Origin: Ovis canadensis
Taxonomy: Eukaryota > Chordata > Mammalia > Artiodactyla > Bovidae
Direction of reading: 5' to 3'
Length of the DNA stretch: 64,000 bases
Assembly (NCBI RefSeq): GCF_042477335.2
Contig: NC_091245.1
Location: 84,110,501 to 84,174,500, forward strand
The notes beneath the pieces are model-generated. The model was given only the letters and a program-made list of their open reading frames with translations. It was not told the DNA's origin and ran no database searches. Within the stretch, counting starts at the first letter, position 1. Each line of letters opens with the position of its first letter. This document shows positions 10,701-22,185 of the stretch, piece after piece. The translations under genes were made by a program, and so were the position numbers.

Positions 10701-11706
10701 GGAAAAGGGGTATTTGCATTTATTTTCATGAACAAAAATTGATTAAAAAGAAAAACTTTTGAAATGAAAATCTTGCTTGGTTTATAAACTCAGTGATAAT
10801 TATTTTCTGTGGAAATATGTTACTTTTATTTCTTTTTCTTTTCTGGCCCTAAGGAGTTAAGCTGTAAGAACAATTAACAATTCAAGCTAAAAGTGCTACA
10901 ACCTGAAGGTGGAAGAGTGTGAACTTCTCTGTTTCCTGAGTTCCTATTATTATCAAGTTTCTTTCTCTCTCACTTTATCACCTTTAGCATTTCACTTCAG
11001 GAAATGTAGGAGATAGAAGAGAAAAATTTTAACATGTGTTTGCACTACACCTTTGATGATCAAAATAGTTATATATACCTTGTCTATCTGCGTTGCCTGA
11101 TAATAGAGCATATGAATAAAAGCATGTAGGAAAAAATTTTAGATAATATTCCATTTAAAGTATAAAGAGAATCCTATAAAAAGTGTCCTATTATAACATT
11201 GCAGTAACTATAGTAATGAATATACTCAGGCATTAATTAATAATTTCTGGTAAGTAAAACTGGAATAAAAAAATATAGCAATAAGATCTAGGTACTGTGA
11301 CATAAGAGATGCCCACAATAATGTATTAGAAATATTTATACTAAAGGTATATCATTCAATATTTATTAATAGTATAAATTCTTTTAAATTTATTTCTTCT
11401 AATACATGGATTGAACTTTATTTCTCTGCTTAATAGCATATAGTTTGGTTCAAAATTTATGGTAGCCAATAAAAAATGTTCAAATCACATTGCAAAACAA
11501 AACAAAACTGTACTTTTAGTTTTAGTTCACTCAACCTGTGGAGTGATAACCAAGATTACACTCTGAAATTGATATTGCTGACCTATGGGGAGGTCAGTTT
11601 GCTACAACAGAAACTAATTGTCGCATGCTATATACAGTCTTTGTAATATTTCCTACAGGGCTAAGTTAGAGGTTACTTGCTGTCACAAGTGATAGGATGC
11701 TGTAGA

Positions 11707-11710
<4 letters not shown>
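10701..11710. other. Single-copy AT-rich stretch
   Basis: No recognisable gene or repeat; very AT-rich (for example 11130-11470). Confidence 0.45.

Positions 11711-11762
<52 letters not shown>
11711..11762. repeat. Uninterrupted (GT)26 microsatellite
   Basis: Twenty-six perfect GT units. They lie at the 3' end of the minus-strand SINE at 11763-11981, so in SINE orientation the array is a (CA)n tail. Likely length-variable between individuals. Confidence 0.97.
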
Positions 11763-11765
<3 letters not shown>

Positions 11766-11981
11766 TATGATCAGTCGCTCAGTCTTGTCTGATCCTTTGT
11801 GGCTCCCTGGGCTGTACCCCACCAGGCTCCTCTGACCACGGGATTCTCCAGCCAAGAATACTGGAGTGGGTTGCCATTCCCTCCTCCAGGGGATCTTCCC
11901 AACCCAGGAATCAAACCCTCATCTCTTAGGTCTCTTGCATTGGCAGGTGGGTTCTTTATGGTTGCACCATCTGGGAAGTCC
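11763..11981 (-). mobile_element. Bov-tA SINE with (CA)n tail
   Basis: Minus-strand SINE: body CAGTCGCTCAGTCTTGTCTG, CCACCAGGCTCCTCTGACCA, AAGAATACTGGAGTGGGTTG, and the tRNA-like head ending GGTTGCACCATCTGGGAAGT. Its 3' tail is the GT array to the left. Confidence 0.94.
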
Positions 11982-13738
11982 ACATGGTAGAATAGTTAAT
12001 CTAAAAGAAAAAGGGAAGACAGCTAAAGAAATATAAAGATTTGAAATTGCAGGAAAAAGCTAGGCCACCTTTGGTTACCTGCTCATTTCCTTAATAAAGC
12101 TGGAGGTAATCTTTTTGGTAATAAGAAGGGAAATAGTTGAATTAAGGAAACATGTATTTAATAAACACTGCTAACTGTTAGCATAAAGGTTCACTCCACT
12201 GAGTGATTGGAAGGCATGGAAAAAGCAGTCAGTGCAGAATGGTGGCTACCATGACTGGCACATGAATGTTACTGGAGATTCTGTGGGGCTATTGGTTGAA
12301 ATGATTCCAAAAGCAGGCAAACTGAGAAATAAGAGGTTTGAAGTGATAGCAGGAAAGGTTGGAAAACCCTGGGAGTGACACAAAGAATCTCTTATGATGA
12401 GAAGAAGTATTGCCAAATATTAATAAAAATAGAGATGAGGTTGGATGACATTAACCTGTAGTAAGTCCAGCCAGCTAGCATAGTTTCCCATTTGTCTAGT
12501 ATTAGAAACGAGGGTTATAAATTGTGACTTTTTATAAAGTTATGAATTCCCCTAGAATCTTATCTTGTCTAGGAAGGTAATAATTCTTCAAGGAATTATC
12601 TTGAAGACTCAGATGAAATTCCATTGTGTAAAAGTCTCCCTGGATTTTCAGTCTCACTGACTGCTCTCAGAAGTAACCCTGCTTACCTGATCTTGTAGGT
12701 GCAACCAATGATGGCTTACATGGGGTCCTCTGAATGATGAGTCAGTTCCCAGAGAACAACCGCCATGTCTGCAGTGCCCCATGTGGTAGTGACAACTCAA
12801 GGTCAAGAGAATAGGAATGTTCGTGGGAGCATTGTTCTAATGATTAGCCTCAGAAACCTGGCTGCGGACTGAAGAAAGTAGTCATGGGAAACATAATTAA
12901 AGAAATTTACCATTATAGTGATGTTATTGGACACACTAAAGGCATTAAGGATAATGCCAAGAAGTGTATTGAGAAAGAAATTATAAATTAGATGCCCACA
13001 TCCATTGAGGCAGTGGGTGAATATTCTTTTTACATTTGTTGATAAATAGAGGTAGAAAGGGAACTAACTCACTGTTACAAGGAAGTTCTGTGCACGTGAG
13101 AAGAAGTAAAGTGATATGACAGTGATTTGGAAGTAACTAATTTAAACTAAATACCATGTCCATCTTTTCTTTAAAGGCCACTGGGAAATGGGAAATGCAG
13201 AAGGGTAGGGTAATGGATTTGCAAGGTGATAGATGTGAATAGTGTGATAAGATTGAGAAAGATTGGAATACAATTTTCAGGGAGAGTGAGTCCTAGGATT
13301 TGTCTCACCATAGTTGATGCCACGGATGTGAGATCAGTCAGTCAGTACAGAGCCTCCTGCTCTAAGGGTCTGTGCTTGGGACATAGAATACTCTCCAGCT
13401 ACCATCTTTAAGTTCATAACAATTTGATTTTTGAATTTGTATTTTGTAAATAAAATCTGCAAAAGTCCACATATTGTCTTTTGGGCAACAGAAAGTGTGC
13501 CAGTAGCCTGAAGTCTCAACTCAAATACTGTCTCACTTTCTACTACTTCCTGACATCCCAGGAAGGGTTCATTACCTCCTACTCCATTATCTTCTAGCAC
13601 CTGGGTCCCTTCTAGCCTCTTCCTCCTCACAACCCCCTATCCAGTGACACCTGCCACCTCCTTCCCCTAGTGTCCCAGGCCTTGTCTGACCTTCCTTTCC
13701 CTACATTGCTACTGCTTTCCACTCCTGGTAGGGGACTA
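11982..13738. other. Single-copy stretch
   Basis: No young repeat and no recognisable exon. Local open frames (13226-13411, 13334-13630) are short with no family resemblance that I can see. A pyrimidine-rich segment lies at about 13500-13720. Confidence 0.4.
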
Positions 13739-13749
13739 GGCATAGGTTT
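13739..13749. repeat. Left target-site duplication of BovB copy E
   Basis: GGCATAGGTTT is repeated exactly at 14690-14700, flanking copy E on both sides. Confidence 0.9.
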
Positions 13750-14689
13750 CAGCTCAGTTCAGTTCAGTGGCTCAGTCATGTCTGACTCTTTGCAAGCCCA
13801 CGAATTGCAGCACGCCAGGCCTCCCTGTCCATCACTAACTCCCGGAGTTCACACAGACTCACGCCCATCGAGTCAGTGATGCCATCCAGCCATCTCATCT
13901 TCTGCTGTCCCCTTCTCCTCCTGCCCCCAATCCCTCCCAGCATCAGAGTCTTTTCCAATGAGTTAACTCTTCGCATGAGGTGGCCAAAGTACTAGAGGTT
14001 CAGCTTTAGCATCATTCCTTCCAAAGAAATTCCAGGGCTGATCTCCTTCAGAATGGACTGGTTGGATCTCCTTGCAGACCAAGGAACTCTCAAGAGTCTT
14101 CTCCAACACCACAGTTCAAAAGCATCAGTTCTTTGGCGCTCAGCCTTCTTCACAGTCCAACTCTCACATCCGTACATGACCACAGGAAAAACCATAGCCT
14201 TGACTAGATGGACCTTAGTCGGCAAAGTAATGTCTCTGCTTTTGAATATGCTATCTAGGTTGGTCATAACTTTTCTTCCAAGGAGTAAGTGTCCTTTAAT
14301 TTCATGGCTGCAGTCACCATCTGCAGTGATTTTGGAGCGCCCCAAAATAAAGTCTGACACTGTTTCCCCATCTATTTCCCATGAAGTGATGGGACCAGAT
14401 GCCATGATCTTCATTTTCTGAATGTTGAGCTTTAAGCCAACTTTGTCACTCTCCTCTTTCACTTTCATCAAGAGGCTTTTTAGTTCCTCTTCACTTTCTG
14501 CCATAAGGGTAGTGTTATCTGCATATCTGAGGTTATTGATATTTCTCCCAGCAATCTTGATTCCAGCTTGTGTTTCTTCCAGTCCAGTGTTTCTAATGAT
14601 GTACTCAGCATATAAGTTAAATAAGCAGGGTGACAATATACAGCCTTGACCTACTCCTTTTCCTACTTGGAACCAGTCTGTTGTTCCAT
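13750..14689 (-). mobile_element. BovB LINE, copy E, 5'-truncated, with target-site duplications
   Basis: Minus-strand BovB 3' fragment. The 3' tail is CAGCTCAGTTCAGTTCAGTG at the left and the 5' truncation lies inside the RT at the right (GTTGTTCCATG). It is among the best preserved copies: 13992-14636 gives 214 continuous residues (MSPCLFNLYAEYI through [20 protein letters not shown]) and 13776-13976 holds most of the remaining C-terminus in another frame. The active site reads YADN; GTT at 14514-14516 is the complement of AAC. Perfect 11-bp duplications bracket it. Confidence 0.95.
13776..14636 (-). pseudogene. BovB RT palm/thumb and C-terminal relic, copy E
   Basis: The first long piece (14636 down to 13992) encodes the RT palm with YADN in place of YADD, the region AGIKIAGRNINNLRYADN, the thumb, and the C-terminal domain with [20 protein letters not shown]. 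The frame stops at 13992-13994 (TAG where related copies encode Leu-Gln-Tyr). It resumes in another frame at 13976 ([20 protein letters not shown]) to the natural end near 13776. Start and endonuclease are absent because the element is truncated. The product, if any, would lack the endonuclease and carry an altered catalytic residue. Confidence 0.88.
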
Positions 14690-14700
14690 GGCATAGGTTT
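14690..14700. repeat. Right target-site duplication of BovB copy E
   Basis: GGCATAGGTTT, an exact partner of 13739-13749. Confidence 0.9.
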
Positions 14701-17084
14701 AAGGTGACCCAAGTTTCGCTGCATACCTCAGGGCATCTCTGAGCTGGGTACAGCTGTGCCCATCCCTACCCGGGGCTTGCAACACCACAGTATGTTTAAT
14801 GGGTAATTTGTTGGGAGCAAGCTTCTAGCCAATCCCAAATCCAGGCAGCCAGAGGGTCTTGGTGCAAAGATTACAATTCCTTGGGGACTGCCCATCTACT
14901 GTGGGTTGAACAGTCAGTTCATGAGAAAGGGGGACTGATTTCTCCACACCAGCTGGGGTACAGCATTTCAGTGAGTGGGGAGAAGAGGAATCCAGCAGCC
15001 TGTGGCTATGAGCTAAACTTACAGAATCACAGGGTGAGGCTCTCTGGAACTTCGGAAAGTCTGCATTCTACAAAATTAAATTGCAGATAAAAAAACACCA
15101 TAACAGGTTGGAAGAGGGTTGGCAGGAATAAAGAAAAAAAGTTTTACATTTTAGTAACTTTAAGGGCACTTTTTTTTTTTTTAGCTTTTTGAGCAAAGGG
15201 CTCTGAATTTTCATTTTGTACTGAGCTGCAGAATTTATGTAGTCAGCCTTGAAGTTCAGTAGTAATTTGAATATTATACATAAAAGAAGCTACAGAGTAA
15301 TAGCTGTGGGAGGATACATTAATAATGGGAGGATATAGTTTGTTTTTGCAAATGATTCAAAGAAATGCAAAATGGGAAGCTGGAAAAACAAAGAGTTATT
15401 ACACATTCCCCACCCTCCAAAAAATAAAGGTATGATATTGAACAGGTTAATGCTATGGAAAATTGAGGCCAGGCTTCTTGGGGAACTTTGGAAGACAGAG
15501 TAGAAAGTGCTTCAGTGTTACTCCAACCTCAGTCTAGAGGATCCAGGAGGCTGGAGGTATTTGAGCTCCACTTTCCATTGGTCAGGGACCACTTCCCATG
15601 GTGTGTGCATAAACTGAGAAAAAGTCTTCAGTTTGGGAGTCCCAGAGGTTAATAGGAGACATTAAGGGCCCGATCTGATTGGGAATGCTATAAGTATCTG
15701 GCTGTTATTGGCTATCCAGAATGCCTCTTTAAACCATTTTAGTGAGTTGACTCCAAGGATGACAGCACTGAACTGGGCCACACTAAATTAGGAGTATACT
15801 ACATGGGTTCTTCTTCCCAGTGTTTATTTAGACGTGAAACTAATGATAACCAACTCCAGAGGCCTCAAAACTCTACTTGCCATTTAAAGTAATAAGAATT
15901 CACAAAAATACAAACGTGCAAATTGTCCTATATAAAATACCTGATTTCTTCTTTTCCTCAATATACCTCCCTGTGTGAACAACAGTCTCTCTCAGCTCAG
16001 GATGTTCTAAATATAATTTTCTTCAGGCATTCGACTAAGTACACTAGCTTTCCACAAAGCACAGATTACATTTTGAGTTTAACTAAAATTCAAACACCTA
16101 TAAACATAAACTGCTGGTAATGTTAAGAACATATTTCTTTGGTTAGAAGGTGAAGGCTGATGAATTTCTGGATTTATGCTATAGTATTCATATTTTTTTC
16201 CTTTTATCTACATTACAGGTTAAATATCACCACTATTAATTAAACATATAATATCTGAATTATTTAAACTTGTTCAGAGAACACAAGTCCTCAAATCACC
16301 TTTATATGGATAGTAAAGGTGATTTCAAGTGTGTGTGTAGATATAAGAAGAAATGCAAACAACTGACTAGTATCACCTGTAAATACAGATGCAAAAATTA
16401 TAAACACAATGTTATAAAGCCAAATGCAGAAATATGCATGTTTACAAGCATATAAATGCATGTGTATATATATAAATGGAGAGACATGTGTATGTATGTG
16501 TAAAATTATAATCAAGCCGCATCACACACTTATTCAATTTTTTTAAAAAAGGAAAAATATATAAGTATTTTGATAAGTGAAAGAGACATCAACAAAACTC
16601 AACAATAACCTAGAACTTTAAAAAATCTTGTTAGCAAACTAATAGTAATAGGTGGGAATTTCTCTGGGTAAATTGTTCAAGTGTATCTCAGCACATTTAT
16701 TTTCAAAGAAGTATGAGAAACATTACCTATTAAAAATAAAAACTGAAAATGGATATCTAGCAACACACTTCTATTCAGTATCATCCTGAAGGTTGTAAAA
16801 GGCACAATAAAGGGAAAAAAGAAAGAAAGAAAGAATGCAAAGTTTGGAAGGAAGAAAACTAAATGTCTTTATTTGCACATTAAATGATTGCCCATATAGA
16901 CAGTCCCATAGAACCACAATTACTAGAACTTATAAAACAGATTAGCAAGGTTTCTTGATATAAAATCAGCAGTTGGTAATAAAGTTTGTTCTATAATTTT
17001 AGCAATAACCACAAATCATTCTATGCACAAAGAAAATTTGCAAACTATTATATATAGAATGCAGAAACAAGATCCTAATGTCAG
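14701..17084. other. Single-copy stretch, AT-rich to the right
   Basis: The left part (14700-15100) is GC-richer with short open frames and no recognisable protein. A T-run lies at 15171-15182 and small GAAA repeats at 16820-16835. No SINE or LINE of ruminant type is seen. Confidence 0.4.
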
Positions 17085-17165
17085 CATATCAATGTATATT
17101 AATATATACATATTAGTATATATAGTATGTTAATATATACATATTAATATATATTTATATATAAA
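17085..17165. repeat. TA-rich simple sequence
   Basis: Imperfect TATATTAATATATACATATTA units repeated about three times, directly left of the 3' end of BovB copy F. Confidence 0.8.
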
Positions 17166-17218
17166 TTATTGTTCAGTCACTAAGACATGCCTGACTCTTT
17201 GCAACCCTATCAACTGCA

Positions 17219-19985
17219 GTGTGCCAGGCTTCTCTGTCCTTCACTATCTCCTGGAGTTTACTCAAATTCATGACCATGGAGTCAGTGATGCCATACAACT
17301 ATCTCATCATCTGTAACCCCTTCTTTCTCTTGCCCTCAGCATTTCCCAGCATCCGAGTCCTTTCCAATGAGTCAGCTCTTCACATGGTGTGGCCAAAGTA
17401 TTGGAGCTTCAGCTTCAGGATCAGTCCTTCCAGTGAATGATCAGGGTTGATTTCCCTTAGGATTGATTGATTTGATCTTGCTGTCCAAGGGACTCTCAAG
17501 TGTCTTCCCCAGTACAACAATTTGAAAGCATCAATACTTTAGCTCTCAGCTTTCTTTATATGGTCCAACTCTCACATCTATACATAACTACAGGAAAAAC
17601 CATAGCTTTAACTAAATGGACCTTTGTCAGCAAAGTGATGTCTGTGCTTTTTAATATGCTGTCTAGGTTCGTCATAGCATTTTTTCCAAGGAGCAAGGAT
17701 CTTTTAATTTCATGGCTGCAGTCACTGTCTGCAGTGATTTTGGAGCTCCCCCCAAATAAAATCTGTCACAGTTTCCTCTTTTTCCCCATCTATTTGCCAT
17801 GAAGTGATGGGACTGGATGCCAAAATCTTTGTTTTTAGAATGTTGCATTTTAAGCCAGTTTTTTACATTTTCCTTTTTCACCCTCATCAAGAGACTCTTT
17901 AGTTCCTCTTCACTCCTGTTATTAGAATGGTATCATCTGCATATCTGAGGTTGCTGATATTTCTCCAGGCTATCTTGATTCCAGCTTGCGACTCATCCAG
18001 CTTGGCATTTCACATGATGTACTCTGCATATAAGTTAAATAAGCAGGGTGACGATAGATAGCCTTGATGTACTCCTTTCTCAATTTTGAATCAGTTCTTT
18101 GTTCCATGTCTGGTTCAACTGCTGCTTCTTGTTCTGCATAGTTTTCTCAAGAGACAGGTAAGGTGGTCTAGTATTCCCATCTTTTAAAGAATTTTGCACA
18201 GTTTGCTGTAATCCACAGAGTCAAAGACTTTAGCGTGCTCAATGAAGCAGAAGGTTTTTTTTTTTTTTTAATTACCTTGTTTTTTTTATGACCCAACAGA
18301 TTTCGCCAATTTGATCTCTGGTTCTTCTGCCTTTTCTAAGTCCAGTTTGTACATACTGCTGTACATACTGCTGAAGCCCAGTTTGAAAGGTTTTTGAGCA
18401 TTGCTTTGCTAGTGTGTGAAATGAGCACAATCATATGATAGTTTCAACATTCTTCAGCACTGCCTTTCTTTGGGATTAGAATGAAAACTATCTTTTCTAG
18501 TCCTGCGGCCACTGCTGAATTTCTCAAATTTACTGGCATATTAAGTGCGGTGCTTTAACAATATAATGTTTCAGAATTTTAAATAGCTCAGCTACAATTT
18601 CATCACCTCCATTAACTGTTCATAGTAATGCTTCTTAAGGCCCACTTGACTTCATACTCCAGTATATCTGGCTCTAGGTGAGTGATCACACTACTGTTGT
18701 TAAGACCTATTTTTTTTTTAAATATAGTTCTGTGTATTCTAGCCACTGCTTCTTAATCTTTTCTGCTTCTGTTAAGTCCTTGAAGTGTCTGTTCTTTATT
18801 GTGCCCACCTTTGTATCTCTAATTTGCTTGACGATATCCCTCATCTTTCCCATTCTGTTGTTTTCCTCTATTTCTTTGCATTGTTCACTAAAGAAGGCTT
18901 TCTTAGCTCTCCTTGCTATTCTCTGGAACTCTATATTCAGATAGGTACATCTTTCCCTTTCTCTCTTGCCTTTTGCTTCTCTTCTTTTCTCAGTTATTTG
19001 TAAGGCTTCCTCAGACAACCAATTTGACTTCTTGCATTTCTCTTACTTTGCTATGGTTTTGGTTACCACCTCCAAATATTATAAACCTCTGTCCATAATT
19101 CTTCAGGTACTCTGTCTACCAGATCTAACCCCTTGAATCTACTTGTCACCTTCACTCTATACTCATAAGGGACTTGATTTAGGTCATACATGAATGATCT
19201 AGTGGCTTTCCCTACTTTCTTCAATTTAAGCCTGGATTTTGCAATAGGGAGCTGATGATCTGAGCCGCAGTCAGCTCTAGGTCTTGTTTTTGTTGACTGT
19301 ATAGAGCTTCTCCATCATCAGCTTCAAAGAGTATCATCAGTCTGATTTTGGTATTGGTCATTTGGTGATATCCAAGTGTAGAATTTTGTCTTGTGTTTTT
19401 GGAATAGAGTATTTGGTATGGCCAGTGTGTTCCCTTGGCAAAACTCTTGTTAGCCTTTGCCATTTCATTTTGTACTCCAGGGCCAAACTTGCCTGCTACT
19501 CCAAGTACCTCTTGACTTCCTACTATTACATTCCAATCCTCTATGATGATAAGGACATCTATTTTTTGATGTTAGTTCTAGAGGGTCTCCCCTAGTGGTT
19601 CAGATAGTAAAGAATCTGCCATGCAGGTGACCTGGGTCAATCCATGTGTCTGGAAGATCCCCTGGAGTAGGGAATGGCAACCCACTCCAATATTCCTGCC
19701 TAGAGAATTCCATGGACAAGTGATCCTGGTGGGCTACAGTTCATGGGGTCACAAAGAATTGGACATGATTGACCACTAATACTAGAAGGTCTTGAATGTC
19801 TTCAGAGAATCACTCAACTTCAGCTTCTTCAGCATTTGTGGTTGGGGCATAGACTTGGATTATTGTGATGTTGAATCATTTGCCTTAGAAATGAACTGAG
19901 ATCATTCTGTCATTTTTGAAAATCACCCAAATACTGCATTTTGGACTCTTGTTGACTCAGGGCTACTCCATATCTCTTAAGAGAT
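17219..19985 (-). pseudogene. BovB endonuclease/RT relic, copy F
   Basis: Heavily decayed coding region of the older BovB. Recognisable pieces are the basic linker 18707-19018 (EEALQITEKRREAKGKRERE, with FQRIARRAKKAF), an endonuclease end at 19221-19463 (WPYQILYSKNTRQNSTLGYH, aligned with copy A's LFQQHKRRLYTWLSPDGQH), and an RT thumb piece at 17672-17890. The catalytic pair is still Asp-Asp. No piece exceeds about 100 residues. Confidence 0.82.
19587..19781 (+). mobile_element. Bov-tA SINE inserted in BovB copy F
   Basis: Plus-strand SINE with tRNA-like head (CCCCTAGTGGTTCAGATAGT) and body ending GGTCACAAAGAATTGGACAT. The flanks CTAGAGGGT (19578-19586) and CTAGAAGGT (19782-19790) are the target-site duplication, taken from the BovB sequence. 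Confidence 0.92.
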
Positions 19986-20467
19986 CACTTCGGCTTCCTT
20001 GATAACAGTGGGTTTTGCTTAAACAAAATCCTGGAGAAATTCAAATCATTTCACAGGACGTCTATCCCCTTTTCTTTCTGAGGCTCATACACACACTCTA
20101 CTGCATACCACCCATTTGTAAAAGGGGCTGGAGGATGGGAACAAGCTGCTAGCTTCTTTAAGAGAGAGAGATGGATGGGAAGAAAATATGTTGGGTTATG
20201 AGATCAGCTGTAATGACTGACTTGACTATGACAGGGATGTGTGGTGATGAAACTGTAGAGAAATCATAGTCTTATTAGTAATTACTGTATAAACAAAAGC
20301 AGAATCAGAAGCTTTTACTGAAACATCCCATCACTGCCTAGTAGCAAGGATACTACTATCTGAATTCCAAGTTAAGAATTTTATGCATTCATACCTTTCT
20401 GCAGTGCCAGTTTCTTCATATCATTCCAGCTTCTTGGTTTTATTAGCCCTGCCTCAAGCCTTTATAG
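19986..20467. other. Single-copy stretch
   Basis: No recognisable gene or repeat; a short GA-rich run lies at 20161-20172. Confidence 0.4.
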
Positions 20468-20676
20468 GATTCCCAGGTGACACTAGTGGTAGAATCCACC
20501 CGCCAATGTAGGAGACACAAGGATGACAGTTTGATCCATGGATCGGGAAGATCACCTGGAGAAGGAAATGTAAACCCACTCCAGTATTCTTGCCTGGAAA
20601 ATTCCACGGGCAGAGGAGCCTAGCAGGCTATAGTCCATGGGGCTGCAAAGAGTAAGACACACCTGAGCATGTGTGC
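20468..20676 (+). mobile_element. Bov-tA SINE with (CA)n tail
   Basis: Head GATTCCCAGGTGACACTAGT, middle GATCGGGAAGATCACCTGGA, body CACTCCAGTATTCTTGCCTG and 3' end CTGCAAAGAGTAAGACACAC. It runs directly into a CA array. Confidence 0.93.
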
Positions 20677-20715
20677 GCACACACACACACACACACACGC
20701 ACACAACACACACAC
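20677..20715. repeat. Interrupted (CA)n microsatellite, SINE tail
   Basis: CA units with GC and AA interruptions near 20699-20706, continuous with the 3' end of the SINE at 20468-20676. Confidence 0.92.
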
Positions 20716-22172
20716 CCTTTTACACTGCAACCTACCTGTTACTCACTCTTTGCTACCTACTACTTCATTTCTCAAGCTGCAGTTTGAAGTCAGTATAACA
20801 AACATTAGTCTCTGGCACATTCTGGATACTCTGGTCTAAGCTAGAGGGATCAAGGGGATTGAGACACAGTTGTCCTCAAAGAATGCATGGTCTGGAGGGG
20901 AAATACACTTTATCTACTTATCTTGACTTTGAGATATTTACACTAGCATCACAGTGTTTGAAATTTCTGTATTGACATCAGTAATATTTCTTAAGAAATA
21001 TTCCTGAGTAAACTCAGCTTGGCACTCTCAAGAGACACTCCAGTTATAAAGAGCGAAATGTTAAATAAAATTGACCATGACAGAAACTAATTTTATTTCT
21101 TTTAGATTTCTGATATAGCATGATGTAGACAGAACTTAGTAAATCTGATGGATAATTAAGAACAGGAATTAGATATGACCAGCATGGAAAAAAAAATCTC
21201 TTGATCATCGTTTTCTTCCAAAGCATTTCATCACCATTTATTTTCTTATTACTCCCTCCATTTTATGTAATTTCTTTTATAACACCCTAAACATGTTAGC
21301 TAGAAAACAAAGATGAAGACTGTATGGACAATTTCTTGGATTTTGACATGACTTTTCCGCTGTGTAGTAGAAAATAAATGTACAAATATATTTATATCCT
21401 TTGAAAATATGAAATTTGTCATTTGTTACCTTTTAGAGAATATTTTTGAATATAAACTATAATTTTGCAGGTGGCTTTTAATAAAAAGTAGAAAGCTGAA
21501 ATTAAGCAAAGTGAAAAAAAATCCACAAAATTTTGTCTTTTCTTTAAGCATTTATGGCCAGGAAAAAAAGAAAAAGTAAGTTACCATGAATGTAGTAATA
21601 ATATTAGATTTTTAAGTTTTCCACCTTCATCATTTTAAAACCCATCATTTTTAGCTATTTACATTCACTTTTTATCCACTTAAAATTCCTTTGAAAATTA
21701 CTGACATGAATGTAAGCATACTGTGATTTTTATTAATTAACAGGAATTATTACTGAAAAGGCATAGAAATTTGTGAGAAGGAAAAAGAATGGTAAATTCT
21801 AGGTAATTTTCATACATATCCCTAGCAAAGCTTAATGTTAATTGAGGAGTTTGATTAATGTCCAGTGTAAACTTAATCTCAAGAAAAACACATAAACATT
21901 GCTCCCCATGGATAAAGGCTAGCTGTTGAATGCCGCCCAACTTTATCTGTTACATTTTTGTATAAAATTATAGTTTTTCAGGATCCCTTAACTTATTTGG
22001 GTTTCATTTTATATGTCTGCCTCGATTATTAAATAAAAGAGTATAAGAGTGAAACAGTTATGAATTAATAAGGGAAAAAGACTTTATAATATGATATAAA
22101 CAATAACATTATTGAAACTTCCTCTTCCCATTTTACAAAGCTAATTAGAAATAATGCATTATATCTCACTGT
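20716..22172. other. Single-copy AT-rich stretch
   Basis: No recognisable gene or repeat. It is bounded on the right by the young L1 insertion. Confidence 0.45.
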
Positions 22173-22185
22173 AAAAGAAACATCA
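22173..22185. repeat. Left target-site duplication of young L1
   Basis: AAAAGAAACATCA recurs at 25367-25379 after the A-rich tail. The left As overlap ambiguously with the tail; GAAACATCA is unambiguous. Confidence 0.9.

Larger units (their letters stand above)
17166..19985 (-). mobile_element. BovB LINE, copy F, older and split by a SINE
   Basis: Minus-strand BovB from its 3' end (TTGTTCAGTCACTAAGACAT) through the C-terminal region, RT, linker and endonuclease, ending near 19985 in the endonuclease start (GGGCTACTCCAT). It is more diverged than the other copies, with a T-run at 18257-18269 and many frame breaks. A Bov-tA SINE (19587-19781) interrupts the endonuclease. The RT motif is YADD with the alternative codon GAT (complement ATC at 17932-17934), so this older copy keeps both aspartates. 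Confidence 0.92.

Noticed and set aside
14750..15110. Possible LTR or retrovirus relic in a GC-richer patch
   Set aside because: No TG...CA ends, polyadenylation context, primer site or coding similarity that I can see.
19587..19781. Functional tRNA-Glu genes at the SINE heads here and elsewhere
   Set aside because: The heads are tRNA-like only over part of the molecule, are fused to SINE bodies and are decayed; no complete cloverleaf.
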